Shown piece by piece: positions 8,094 through 18,482 of a stretch of 64,000 nt of DNA (position 1 is the stretch's first letter; each line of letters opens with the position of its first letter). The notes under the pieces are model-generated. The model did not search any database, had not been told where the DNA came from, and was given only the letters and a program-made list of their open reading frames with translations. Both the position numbers and the translations under genes were made by a program. This stretch comes from DASQZJ01 sp035638775 (GTDB taxonomy: Bacteria; Pseudomonadota; Gammaproteobacteria; UBA5335; SLRW01): contig DASQZJ010000029.1 in the NCBI GenBank assembly GCA_035638775.1, positions 1-64,000 on the forward strand, given 5' to 3'.

Positions 8094-9749
8094 TCAACGC
8101 TCCGTGCCGGTTACCCCGGCGCCGGTTGCGCTCTGCAGGGCGAGCCAGTCGCCCAGCTCGGCGGCGTCCATCGCCTCGTGCACGTACCCGCCCTCGATGC
8201 GGTCGCAGCCCATGTCCACCAGGGCCTGGTAGGTACGCTTGTCGTGTACGCCCGGTGCGACGGTCATCGCCTGCATCCGCGCTGCCATCCGGATCAGGCT
8301 CTCGACGATGTAGGCGGCGTCGGCATTGTCGCCCAGCACCGCCAGCAGCTGCGGGCTCAGCCGAACCTGCGCGAAACGGAATCCCAGCAGCGCCGTCACC
8401 GACGAACGCGGGCCGCCGAAGCCGGCCAGCGCGATCCGGGCCCCGGTGCCGCCGAGCGATCGGAGCTGGGCGCGCGCGACCTGGCCACCGTCCACCAGTG
8501 CGGTTTCACCGACCTCCAGGACCAGACGCTCCGGATCGATGTCGTAGGAAGCCAGCAGCCCGGTGACCAGGTCGGCGAACGGGAACTCCGTCAGGGCACG
8601 GCCGGCAACCGGTACGCTGACCCGGAACCCGGCCGTGCCCTGGTCCTGATCCCACTCGTGCAGGCGCGACAGCAGTCGGTCGAACTGGCGCCGGACGAGG
8701 TCGTGGAGGCAACCCCCGCTTTCGGCCAGGTCGAACAGGTCGTCCTCGCGCAGCGGCGGATGCGCCGAGGGCTTCCACGTCAGGCCCGCGCGCAATGCCA
8801 CGATTTCGCCTCCGGGGGCCTCGACCTGCGGTTCGAACACCGGCTCGAGCAGGTCGTCCTCGATCGCGTAACGCAGGTCCGAGACCAGCTGCTGGCGCGT
8901 GGCCGCCCGGTGTTCCATGTCCGGACTGAAGAAGCAGATCGCCTCGCGCCGCGCGTGAGCCATCTGCTTGCCGATGCCGGCGTTGCGGATCAGGGTCGTG
9001 GCTTCGCTGCCGTCCCGCGGAAACACCGCCACACCCATGGTCGGCTGTACCGCCACCTCTCTTCCACCGATCTCCAGCGGCGCCCGGATCGCGCGATGGA
9101 TGCGCGCCGCGATGCGCTTGATGTCCACTCCCTGTTGCACGTTCTGCAACAGGATCCCGAATTCGTCGTAGCCCAGGTGAGCCAGCACGTCCCGATCGCG
9201 GATGGTTCCCTGGAGCCGCGCGCAGACGCTGCGCAGCAGCTCGTCGGGCTTGATCGGGCCCAGGCTCCGCTTGATCTCGTGGAACTGATCGAAGTCGACC
9301 GTCATCACCGCCGCCAGCGCCAGCTGCTCTTCGGCCTGACCGATGGCCCGCCCGACCAGCTCCTCCAGCTCGGGCGCTCCCGGCAGCTCGGCACCGGATC
9401 CGTTCTCGCGCGTGCTCTGCAGCTGGTACTCCAGTGCCGAAGCCCGGGTACGCAATGTGCGGGTTTCGTCGAGTACCATCGCCCCGGCACGGTAGGAGAG
9501 CATGGTGCCGGTGTACTGGCCCCATACGGCGAACACGAAGGGCATCGCATCCAGCAGCCAGATCGCCGGGTTCTCCGACTGTGCCCGGACCATGCCGTCG
9601 ATCGTCAGCCCGCCGTGCTGCAGCAAGCTGATCAGTGCGCTGGCGACCAGCACGGCCGCCCCCGCGATCAGCACACCCCAGATGGCGTATACATTGGCCC
9701 GCGACTTGAACAGCCGCGCCGTCATTTCGATGGTGGGAGAGCCGCTCAT
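8094..9749 (-). CDS. Membrane GGDEF-EAL protein with degenerate catalytic motifs
   Basis: A 551-residue inner-membrane protein with two N-terminal transmembrane helices (about 18-41 and 60-80), a GGDEF-type domain (about 125-275) and an EAL-type domain (about 290-545). The GGDEF signature reads GYDEF, while an RxxD inhibitory-site motif (RDRD) sits five residues before it. In the EAL domain the EAL triad is replaced (ALRAGLTW), the DDFGTG loop reads AGFGGP, and the KID position is RLS. Both enzymatic activities are therefore probably lost, which suggests a c-di-GMP receptor or scaffold. The ATG at 9749 was preferred over an in-frame ATG at 9824 that would add an unconserved basic stretch. A cyclic-di-GMP riboswitch lies upstream. 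Confidence 0.87.
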   Translation of the reverse strand: MSGSPTIEMTARLFKSRANVYAIWGVLIAGAAVLVASALISLLQHGGLTIDGMVRAQSENPAIWLLDAMPFVFAVWGQYTGTMLSYRAGAMVLDETRTLRTRASALEYQLQSTRENGSGAELPGAPELEELVGRAIGQAEEQLALAAVMTVDFDQFHEIKRSLGPIKPDELLRSVCARLQGTIRDRDVLAHLGYDEFGILLQNVQQGVDIKRIAARIHRAIRAPLEIGGREVAVQPTMGVAVFPRDGSEATTLIRNAGIGKQMAHARREAICFFSPDMEHRAATRQQLVSDLRYAIEDDLLEPVFEPQVEAPGGEIVALRAGLTWKPSAHPPLREDDLFDLAESGGCLHDLVRRQFDRLLSRLHEWDQDQGTAGFRVSVPVAGRALTEFPFADLVTGLLASYDIDPERLVLEVGETALVDGGQVARAQLRSLGGTGARIALAGFGGPRSSVTALLGFRFAQVRLSPQLLAVLGDNADAAYIVESLIRMAARMQAMTVAPGVHDKRTYQALVDMGCDRIEGGYVHEAMDAAELGDWLALQSATGAGVTGTER

Positions 9750-9903
9750 TCTCGTTCTCGCTCCGTGTGACAGGCAGGTTTCGCCCCCCGGCGGGACGCG
9801 TGCCCGACGGGCCGGAGGCGACATCGGGAAGCCGGAGCATGCCGGAAACGGCGGGATCGTCAGGAGTGGCGGACACGGCGCCTGCGGCGCCGCCGGGCCG
9901 GCC

Positions 9904-9984
9904 GGGCAATCCCGCTGTCATAGAGTCACGCTCCGTAGACCGGTGATTTTGCGCCCCCGCCTTTCGACGGGTTTGCCTTTTTCC
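9904..9984 (-). promoter_or_regulatory. Cyclic-di-GMP-I (GEMM-I) riboswitch aptamer
   Basis: Read on the minus strand, the 155-235 bases upstream of the GGDEF-EAL start show the GEMM-I core in order: AAAAGGCAAACC, a stem CGTC-GAAA-GGCG capped by the conserved GAAA tetraloop, GGGGCGCAAA, then CACCGGTCTACGG, and at the 3' side ATGACAGCGGGATTGCC. The outer stem pairs GGCAA with TTGCC. This matches the recognised class-I layout (GGCAAACC, GAAA, ACGCAAAGCC, CCGG-CUA, GCGGGG-UUGCC), with small changes such as GCGCAAA. A separate hairpin, GCACCGC/GCGGTGC, lies just 5' at 9989-10007. No U-rich terminator follows, so the output could be on translation or through a GC hairpin (GGCGCC-GCA-GGCGCC) near 9875-9890. 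Confidence 0.85.
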
Positions 9985-10099
9985 AGGCGCACCGCTTCAC
10001 GCGGTGCAAGTGCCACTCTAGCAGAAACGGGATGTCATCCCGCCTGCTGCCGGTCGGCCCGGCGCTACTGCCCGTCGGCCGGATGCGCCGGGCCGACGC

Positions 10100-10782
10100 T
10101 CACTCCCCCTGTACCGTCACCGTGAGCCGGTGGCGATGTCCATCAAATCGATTCTCCCAGAGATACTAACCCGGTCAGGGGTAAGGTCACGTCTCAGAGA
10201 GCGCGTGTGTGGCGAGGACAAGGCGCGGGAGCGAAGACGTAGCCACACTACGACGAGCGAGCGCAACGCGGTCATCGCCGCTCACGCGCTGTCCCGCAGG
10301 GCGCTTCTGTTGCCCCGTCTGGACTGCGTTGCTCGTCGGTCGTGTAGCGCCCGACTACACTCCGCTCCTCGCGCCTTGCCAGACAGACCGACAGCAGCGC
10401 TGAGACGTGGCCTTACCCCTGACCGGGTTAGTAAGCCCTGCCAGGTGCCGAGCGCGCAGCGCCCGTCCGTGACCGGCAGGCTGAGCGCGCCGTGAGTGAG
10501 CAGCGTGCGGCCGTGCGCGGGCATGTCGTCGTCACCCTCGGCCACGTGTCGGAACATCGGGTCCCCGTCCGGCACCAGCCGCTGCATCAGGCGCTCGAGG
10601 TCCTCGCGCACCACGGGGTCGGCATTCTCGCAGAGCATCAGCGACGCGCTGGTGTGGTGGATGAAGACATGACAAAGACCGGTCCGGACGCCCGATCCCG
10701 CCACCACGTCCTGGACCGCGCCGGTGATCTCCAGCGTTCCGCGGCCGCGCGTCTCGAAACCGAGGGTCGTCTGTACGTTCAT
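10100..10782 (-). pseudogene. yjbQ: yjbQ (YjbQ/UPF0047 family), split by an inserted palindromic element
   Basis: The 5' part runs from the ATG at 10782, preceded by a GGGAGGGG Shine-Dalgarno. It encodes the YjbQ hallmarks HHTSASL, ENADP, DDMPAHG and ALGTWQG. The frame then enters a palindromic element at 10431 and ends inside it after about 50 foreign residues (stop at 10282). Beyond the element, bases 10165-10100 still encode the expected C-terminus, LWENRFDG ... LTVTVQGE and stop. Removing 10166-10431 restores an uninterrupted frame of 138 codons through GTWQG-LY-LWEN, the same length as E. coli YjbQ. The family is linked to thiamine-phosphate synthase-like activity. The fused product lacks the last beta strands and is probably inactive. 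Confidence 0.9.
10166..10431. mobile_element. 266-bp palindromic (MITE/REP-like) element inserted in yjbQ
   Basis: The ends are inverted repeats: CTAACCCGGTCAGGGGTAAG at 10166-10185 and its exact complement at 10412-10431, continuing with one mismatch through CACGTCTCAG. Inside, further segments pair across the element, for example CAAGGCGCG-GAGCG on the left with GGCAAGGCGCGAGGAGCG on the right, and CGACGAGC-GCAACGC on both sides. The whole unit can thus fold as one long imperfect hairpin. It has no coding capacity of its own. Precise removal restores the yjbQ frame without subtracting any duplicated target bases, so no target-site duplication is apparent. That recalls REP/RAYT or IS200/IS605-type elements more than classical IS-derived MITEs. 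Confidence 0.85.
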
Positions 10783-10859
10783 GGTTCCGCCCCTCCCGCC
10801 GGATTCGCCGGGCCGCCCGGATGGTACACTCTCGCTCCCCGAAGCCACCGGAGCCGCCG

Positions 10860-11519
10860 ATGACAGGTCGCCGCCTGGAGCGTATCCGTCAGGTGCTCGA
10901 CCGGCGCCAGCCGGATCTCACCGTGATCATGGAGAACCTCCACAAGAGCCACAATTTTTCGGCCATCGTGCGCACCTGCGACGCGGTCGGCATCCTGCGC
11001 ACCCACGCGGTGGCGGCGGCCGGGGAGCTCCCGCGGCACAACGACACGGCCGGCGGCAGTCATCGCTGGGTGCAGGTCCAGCGTCACCACCGCCTCGCCA
11101 CCGCGGTGGCCGAGGCGCGGGACCTCGGCATGCAGGTGCTCGCCGCGCACGTGGGACCCGGGGCCGTGGATTTCCGCGAGCCCGACTACACCCGTCCGAC
11201 CGCGCTGCTCATGGGCAGCGAGCTCTACGGGGTGAGTGACGACGCCGTGGCCCTGGCCGACCGCCCGCTGATGATCCCGATGCAGGGCATGGTGGAGTCG
11301 CTGAACGTCTCCGTCGCCACCGCCGTGATTCTCTACGAGGCTCAGCGCCAGCGGGAGGCGGCCGGCATGTACGGCCATCGCCGCCTGGACCGCGCGAGCT
11401 ACGACAGGCTGCTGTTCGAATGGGCCCAGCCGCGCCTGGCGCGCTGGTGCCGGCGCAGGGGCCTGCCCTATCCGCCGCTGGACGAGGACGGCGACGTGCG
11501 CTCGCCGCCGGAATGGTAG
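10860..11519 (+). CDS. trmH: tRNA (guanosine(18)-2'-O)-methyltransferase TrmH
   Basis: A 219-residue SPOUT-class methyltransferase that methylates the ribose of G18 in tRNA D-loops. The sequence follows E. coli TrmH closely: RRQPDLTVIMENLHKSHNFSAIVRT at the start (motif 1, with N and R), VDFREPDYTRPTALLMGSELYGVSD (motif 2), and IPMQGMVESLNVSVATAVILYEAQRQR (motif 3, forming the knot that binds SAM). The C-terminal RKGLPYP-like segment (RRGLPYPPLDEDG) is also kept. The ATG at 10860 was chosen because it gives the family's normal N-terminus. It is divergent from yjbQ; a -10-like TACACT lies 30 bases upstream. Confidence 0.95.
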   Translation: MTGRRLERIRQVLDRRQPDLTVIMENLHKSHNFSAIVRTCDAVGILRTHAVAAAGELPRHNDTAGGSHRWVQVQRHHRLATAVAEARDLGMQVLAAHVGPGAVDFREPDYTRPTALLMGSELYGVSDDAVALADRPLMIPMQGMVESLNVSVATAVILYEAQRQREAAGMYGHRRLDRASYDRLLFEWAQPRLARWCRRRGLPYPPLDEDGDVRSPPEW

Positions 11520-11528
11520 ACAGGCTGC

Positions 11529-11846
11529 CTAGTCTTCCGGCCCGGCGACCTGAACCATGCCCTCGTGCACCCGTACCCGAAAGGTCTCGGTGGGTTCGTA
11601 CGCGGGCGCGGTCAGGGCCTCGCCGGTCCGGATGTCGAAGCGCGCACCGTGCCGCGGACACTCGATCTCGCAGCCCTCGATGATTCCTCCGGTGAGCACG
11701 CCGCCGTCATGGGTGCACACGTCCTCAATGGCATAGAACGCGCCGTCCACGTTGAACACGGCGACCATGACGTCGTCGAGGTCGACGACCTTGTGCCGGC
11801 CCGGCGGCAGCTCCTCCACCGGCGCCACGTCGGTCCATTCGGCCAT
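11529..11846 (-). CDS. Rieske [2Fe-2S] small ferredoxin-like protein (NirD/BphF type)
   Basis: A 105-residue single-domain Rieske protein. The two cluster-binding loops are intact: CTHDGG (CxH) and CPRHGARFD (CxxH). It is of the short soluble type found as electron carriers for dioxygenases or as NirD-like subunits, but no partner oxygenase or reductase is encoded nearby. It is the most distal gene of the SUF operon, about 80 bases after sufT, so it may serve cluster assembly or simply be co-expressed with the machinery that matures it. Its specific partner is unknown. Confidence 0.87.
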   Translation of the reverse strand: MAEWTDVAPVEELPPGRHKVVDLDDVMVAVFNVDGAFYAIEDVCTHDGGVLTGGIIEGCEIECPRHGARFDIRTGEALTAPAYEPTETFRVRVHEGMVQVAGPED

Positions 11847-11929
11847 GCGCTCCAACCTCCCGGTGCTCGCAACTGTTTCAGGAATGGGACCCGACCGGCG
11901 CGTCCCGTCGCCAACCGGGCGGCGGCCGG

Positions 11930-12475
11930 CTACATCATCCCGGTCTGCAGCTTGGCCTCGTCGGACATCATGTCCTGGCTCCAGGGGGGATCGAACACCA
12001 GCTCGACATCGGCCTCGCTCACCTGGGGGATCCGCTCGAGCTTGCTGCGCACGTCCATGGTCAGGATGTCCCCCATGCCACAGCCGGGCGCGGTCAGGGT
12101 CATTTCGACCCTGACCCGCTTGCCGCCGTCTTCGGCGTCCTGGATGTCGCACGAATAGACCAGGCCGAGGTCGACGATGTTGATGGGGATCTCGGGATCG
12201 AAGCAGGTCTTCATCTGCTCCCAGAGGAACGATTCCAGCTCCTCGTCGCTGGCGTCCTCCGAGATCTGCGGCGCCTCGACCGGCTCCTCGCCGATGGCAT
12301 CGGCGTCCTCGCCCTCGATGCGCGCCAGGTTGCCCGCGACGTAGACGGTGAAGGTGCCCCCCATCGCCTGGGTCACCACCACCTCCGTGCCCTCGGGGAT
12401 CACCACGCGGTTGCCCGCGGGGATCAGCACCGCCATCACGTCGCGGGTTGTGCGAACGGGTTCGCGGCCGTACAT
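11930..12475 (-). CDS. sufT: SUF-associated Fe-S maturation protein SufT (MIP18/DUF59)
   Basis: A 181-residue protein with an N-terminal SufT-specific region (about 1-85, IPAGNRVVIPEGTEVVVTQAMGG) followed by a MIP18/DUF59 domain (about 95-170). The domain has the motif CFDPEIPINIVDLGLVYS and the conserved TAPGCGMG with its reactive Cys. SufT proteins help transfer Fe-S clusters to client proteins under high demand. The gene lies downstream of sufU in the operon with a gap of about 40 bases. Length and domain order match the family. Confidence 0.9.
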   Translation of the reverse strand: MYGREPVRTTRDVMAVLIPAGNRVVIPEGTEVVVTQAMGGTFTVYVAGNLARIEGEDADAIGEEPVEAPQISEDASDEELESFLWEQMKTCFDPEIPINIVDLGLVYSCDIQDAEDGGKRVRVEMTLTAPGCGMGDILTMDVRSKLERIPQVSEADVELVFDPPWSQDMMSDEAKLQTGMM

Positions 12476-12516
12476 CTTCGCCTCCGCCTGGTCTCTGGGG
12501 CGCCCCGGTCAGGGCG

Positions 12517-12963
12517 TCATTCGGTGGTCACCGGCTGGTCGTCGCCCTGGAGGGCCGAGTGCAGCGTATGCCAGCACAGCGTCGCGCACTTGACCCGGCT
12601 GGGGTAGTCGCGCACGCCCTCCAGCGCCGCCAGCTTGCCGAGCGAATCCGGATCCACCCCCGAATCCTCCCGGGTCAGCAGGTCGTGCATCGACTGGAAC
12701 AGCTGCTCGGCCTCCTCGACGCGCCGTCCCTTGAGCGTCTCGGTCATCAGGGACGCCGAGGCGGTCGAAATCGCGCAGCCGGATCCCTCGAAGCTCACAT
12801 CCTCGATCACGTCGCCGGAAAGCTTCACGTACAGCGTGATGCGATCGCCGCAGAGCGGGTTGTAGCCGTCGATCCGCCGCGTCGCGCCCTCGATCCGCCG
12901 GAAGTTCCGGGGGCTGCGGTTGTGGTCGACAATGATGTCCTGGTACAGGCTCTTCAGATCCAT
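12517..12963 (-). CDS. sufU: SufU-type Fe-S scaffold / sulfurtransferase
   Basis: A 148-residue IscU-fold protein. The three conserved cysteines are visible in NPLCGD, GSGCAIS and VKCATLCW, and the region DHNRSPRNFRRIEGATRRIDG is characteristic. The roughly 18-residue insertion between the second and third Cys motifs (SMHDLLTRED...) marks it as SufU rather than IscU. SufU-type proteins take persulfide sulfur from SufS in a zinc-dependent way, replacing SufE, which is not encoded in the window. Its ATG overlaps the sufS stop (ATGA), so the two are probably translationally coupled. Confidence 0.93.
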   Translation of the reverse strand: MDLKSLYQDIIVDHNRSPRNFRRIEGATRRIDGYNPLCGDRITLYVKLSGDVIEDVSFEGSGCAISTASASLMTETLKGRRVEEAEQLFQSMHDLLTREDSGVDPDSLGKLAALEGVRDYPSRVKCATLCWHTLHSALQGDDQPVTTE

Positions 12964-14231
12964 CAGGCGAAAACCTCTCGGGCGCGTTCCAGGGCACGCG
13001 CCAGCGTGTCCACTTCCTCTTGCGTGTTGTACAGGCCGAACGAGGCCCGTGCGGTCGCGGGCACCCCGAAGCGCTCCATCACGGGCATGGCGCAATGATG
13101 GCCGGTGCGGATGGCCACGCCCTCCGCATCCACGATCGTGCCCAGGTCGTGCGGGTGGATGTCCTCCATCACGAACGAGATCACGCCCGCCTTGTGCGTG
13201 GCGGTGCCGATGATGCGCAGCCCCTCGACCGCCGCCAGGCGCTCACTCGCGTAGGCCATCAGGGCCTGTTCGTGGGCGGCGATCCGCCCCATCCCGACGG
13301 AGGCCAGGTAGTCCACCGCCGCGCCGAGGCCGATGCCGCCGGCGATGTTGGGCGTCCCCGCCTCGAACTTGTAGGGCAGCTCGTTGTACACGGTGCGCTC
13401 GAACGTGACCATGCGGATCATGTCGCCGCCGCCCTGGTACGGCGGCATGTCTTCCAGCAGCGCCTCGCGGCCGTACAGCGCACCGATGCCCGTGGGTCCG
13501 TACATCTTGTGCCCGGAAAGGGCATAGAAGTCGCAGCCGAGCGCCCGCACGTCCACCGCCATGTGGGGCACCGCCTGGGCGCCGTCGACCAGCACCGGCA
13601 CGTCACGCTCGTGCGCCAGCGTCACCAGGTGGCGCACGTCGTTCACCGTGCCCAGTGCGTTGGACACGTGCCCGATGCCGACGAAGCGGGTGCGCGGGCC
13701 GAGCAGCCGCTCGAACTCCTCCACCACCAGCTCGCCGCGGTCGTCGATCGGCGCCACCTTCAGGCTGCAGCCAGTCTGGTCCCGGACCAGCTGCCACGGA
13801 ACGATGTTGGAGTGGTGCTCCATCTCGGTGATCAGGATCTCGTCCCCGGGACCGACCCTGGGCCGCACGAAGCTCTGGGCGACCAGGTTCACCGCCTCGG
13901 TGGCCCCGCGCAGCATCACGATCTCCCGCGTCGAGGCGGCATTCAGGAATGCGCGCAACTTCTCGCGGGCGCCCTCGTAGGCCTCGGTGGCCCGCTCGCT
14001 CAGCGTGTGCACGCCGCGGTGAATGTTGGAGTTGTACTCCCGGTAGTAGCGCGCGACCGCCTCGATCACCGCCGCGGGCTTCTGCGACGTGGCGGCGTTG
14101 TCGAGATACACCAGCGGCTTGCCCTGGACGTGCTGGTGCAGGATCGGGAAGTCGCTGCGCACCGCCGCCACGTCCAGCGCGGCGCCGGCCATCTGTTCGT
14201 GCTTCGCCGTGCTCCGGGACACCGTGCTCAT
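12963..14231 (-). CDS. sufS: Cysteine desulfurase SufS
   Basis: A 422-residue PLP-dependent group II cysteine desulfurase that releases sulfur from cysteine as an enzyme persulfide. The fold-type I landmarks are present: YLDNAATSQKP near the start, TEMEHHSNIVPWQ, the PLP lysine in LSGHKMYGPTGIG, and the catalytic Cys in RTGHHCAMPVMERFG. Short spacing around the catalytic Cys is typical of SufS. About 20 N-terminal residues precede the conserved core. The start overlaps the sufD stop and the stop overlaps the sufU start, both as ATGA. Confidence 0.96.
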   Translation of the reverse strand: MSTVSRSTAKHEQMAGAALDVAAVRSDFPILHQHVQGKPLVYLDNAATSQKPAAVIEAVARYYREYNSNIHRGVHTLSERATEAYEGAREKLRAFLNAASTREIVMLRGATEAVNLVAQSFVRPRVGPGDEILITEMEHHSNIVPWQLVRDQTGCSLKVAPIDDRGELVVEEFERLLGPRTRFVGIGHVSNALGTVNDVRHLVTLAHERDVPVLVDGAQAVPHMAVDVRALGCDFYALSGHKMYGPTGIGALYGREALLEDMPPYQGGGDMIRMVTFERTVYNELPYKFEAGTPNIAGGIGLGAAVDYLASVGMGRIAAHEQALMAYASERLAAVEGLRIIGTATHKAGVISFVMEDIHPHDLGTIVDAEGVAIRTGHHCAMPVMERFGVPATARASFGLYNTQEEVDTLARALERAREVFA

Positions 14232-15564
14232 GCCAGCTCCTTCAGGACCTCGCTCTCTGGCAACCGCGTCATCAGCAGCTGCTCCAGGTGCTGGCGCAGC
14301 GCCTCCAGCCTGACCCGCTTGACCACCTCGCCGGCGAAGCCCCAGGTGAGCAGGGTCTGCGCCGCCGCCGGATCCATGCCGCGCGAGCGCAGGTAGAACA
14401 GGGCCTGCTCGTCCAGCTGGCCGACCGTGGCGCCGTGCGAGCACTGCACGTCGTCGTTGTAGATCTCGAGCTCCGGCTTGGTATCCACCTCGGCCCTTCC
14501 GGACAGCAGCAGGTTGCCGTTGTACTGGCTGGCCACGCACTGGCTCGCATCGCGGTGGACCACCACCTTGCCGTTGAACACCGCGCGGCCGCGTCCGCCG
14601 ACGACACCCTTGTAGTGCTCGTCGCTGGTGGTCAGCGAGTGCTCGTGATCGATCCGCGTGTGGTTGTCCACGTGCTGGCGGCCGCCGAGCACGTAGAGGC
14701 CCCCCAGCACCGCTTCGGCGCCCGCCTCCGCCAGGCGCACCCGGACGTCATTGCGGACCAGCGTCCCGCCCAGGTCGACGTTGTGGGCCACCAGGCGGCT
14801 GTCGCGGCCCTGCCAGGCATGCACGCTGGCGACGTGGAATCCCTTCGGGCTCTCCTGCTGCACCTTGTGATAGCGCAGCCGGGCGCCCGTGGCCAGGTGC
14901 AGCTCGGTGATGGCGTTGGTGAAGTTGGCCGACTCGTCCAGCCCGGCGTGATGCTCGATCAGGTCCAGCTCGCTGTTCTCGCCGGCGGCGACCACCACGC
15001 GCGGACTGGCCACCACCTGCGAGTCCTCGCGCGTGGACAGGAATACCAGGTGCAGGGGCCGCGAGGCCGCCGCGCCCCGCTCGAGCCGTACGAAGGCCCC
15101 GTCCTGGACGAAGGCGGTATTCAGGGCCACGAAGCTGCTGAAGTCGATGTCGGCGCAGCGCGCCAGGTATGGCTCCAGCTCCCCGGGGCGTTCGGCGAGC
15201 ACCCGCGCCAGGCTGTCGACATGCACCCCGCGGGCCGGCGACAAACGGCTCAGCCCGCCGGAGAAGTGGCCGTTGACGAACACCAGCCGATCCGCGTCCA
15301 GCCCCGCCGGCAGCACCGCCTCGAGCTGTTCGGGAGTGACCCGGGCCGGCCCCGGGGCCGGCCGGAACTCGCGCTTGGCGATGGGCCGCACGCTGGTGTA
15401 CTTCCAGTCCTCGTCCCGGGCCCCCGGGAAGCCCGCCTCGGCGAAGCGCGACAGCGCGCGCTCGCGCATCTGCCGCAGCCAGCCGGCTCCGGTGCCGGGC
15501 AGCTGCGGACGTGCCGCATCCCAGGCTTCCAGCCAGGGCTGTATCCGGTCTTGCGGCTCGGCAC

Positions 15565-15568
<4 letters not shown>
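14228..15568 (-). CDS. sufD: Fe-S cluster assembly protein SufD
   Basis: A 446-residue SufB/SufD-family protein that forms the SufBC2D scaffold complex. Characteristic segments include EDWKYTSVRPIAKREF, IDHEHSLTTSDEHYKGVVGGRGRAVFNGKV, the conserved His in CSHGATVGQLDEQALFYLRSRG, and the C-terminal helical part GFAGEVVKRVRLEALRQHLEQLL. SufD and SufB interact with SufC to assemble clusters de novo. The ATG overlaps the sufC stop and the TGA overlaps the sufS start, so sufC, sufD and sufS are tightly coupled. Confidence 0.95.
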
Positions 15569-16320
<752 letters not shown>

Positions 16321-16362
16321 GTCCGTCCTTCCGTAACCGTTGATGCGTTCGCGCAGCGCCGC

Positions 16363-17823
<1,461 letters not shown>

Positions 17824-17847
17824 TGCTCCAGACTCCAGTGTCGGGAT

Positions 17848-18318
17848 TCAGCTGATGGACTCGGCGGAGCGGAACCGGTCCGGCTCGAACCACAGCAAGG
17901 TCGCCGTGCCGGACGTTCCCGGGCGGGTCATGTCCGCCAGGGTCACGTCCCGCAGCGCATTCATGATCACGTCATTGATGCGCTGCCAGTTGGGACGCAC
18001 CGAGCAGACCGGCTCCTGCGCGCAGCTGCCATCGGCGCTGCTGCACTCGGTGATGCCGACCGGTCCCTCCATCGCGGAGATCACCTCGGTCACCGAGATC
18101 TCGGCCGGCGCCCGCGCCAGCCGGTAGCCGCCGCCGGCACCGCGATAGGAAACCACCAGCTCGCCCTTGCTCAGCAGCTTGAGGATCTTGCTCACCGTCG
18201 GCGGCCCGATGCGCACGTCGGCAGCGATCTGTGCCGCGTTGTAGAGCCGCCGCGGCTCGCCGGCCATGTGGCTCAGCACCACGATGCCGTAGTCGGTCAG
18301 CTTGCTCATTCGCAGCAT
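17848..18318 (-). CDS. Rrf2-family regulator of the SUF operon (IscR/SufR-like)
   Basis: A 156-residue Rrf2 transcription factor. The N-terminal winged helix (MSKLTDYGIVVLSHMAGEP ... VSKILKLLSKGELVVSYRGAGGGYRLA) is followed by a dimer helix and a cysteine region CSSADGSCAQEPVCSV. Its three Cys fit a [2Fe-2S] site as in IscR. Location as first gene before sufB matches the SUF-system regulator subfamily, which senses cluster status and tunes its own operon. Either the ATG at 18318 or one three codons later (18309) could be used. The C-terminal tail is proline-poor and variable. Confidence 0.9.
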   Translation of the reverse strand: MLRMSKLTDYGIVVLSHMAGEPRRLYNAAQIAADVRIGPPTVSKILKLLSKGELVVSYRGAGGGYRLARAPAEISVTEVISAMEGPVGITECSSADGSCAQEPVCSVRPNWQRINDVIMNALRDVTLADMTRPGTSGTATLLWFEPDRFRSAESIS

Positions 18319-18349
18319 CGCTCTGTCCCGCCCTGATGCCGGCCGGCAT

Positions 18350-18378
18350 CATATAGTACCGAATCAGTCCACTTTCCA
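18350..18378 (-). promoter_or_regulatory. Candidate promoter/operator of the SUF operon
   Basis: On the minus strand TGGAAA (18378-18373) and TATATG (18355-18350) are separated by 17 bases, giving a weak sigma-70 promoter about 30 bases upstream of the regulator ATG. Between and across them lies GTGGACTGATTCGGTACTAT, a partial likeness to IscR type-1 sites (TTGACT ... TCGG). An Rrf2 operator here is an inference from position; the match is incomplete. Confidence 0.35.
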
Positions 18379-18482
18379 CGTCGAAAAAAGACCGCGAGGC
18401 GGTCCGCGGCCGCCTCCTGCGGCCTGTCATCAGGGTCCGATAATACACGCCGCGGCCGCCGTCATCAAGCGCGCCGCTCCCT

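Noticed and set aside
8094..9749. An active diguanylate cyclase or phosphodiesterase.
   Set aside because: Key catalytic residues of both domains are replaced.
10006..10020. A sigma-54-like TGGCAC with GG-N10-GC spacing ahead of the riboswitch.
   Set aside because: The -24 half is good but the -12 half (CCGCG) does not match TTGC, and the sequence is part of the GCACCGC hairpin.
10164..10433. A TA target-site duplication flanking the palindromic element.
   Set aside because: TA does occur at both edges, but subtracting one copy leaves yjbQ out of frame, whereas removing the element alone restores it.
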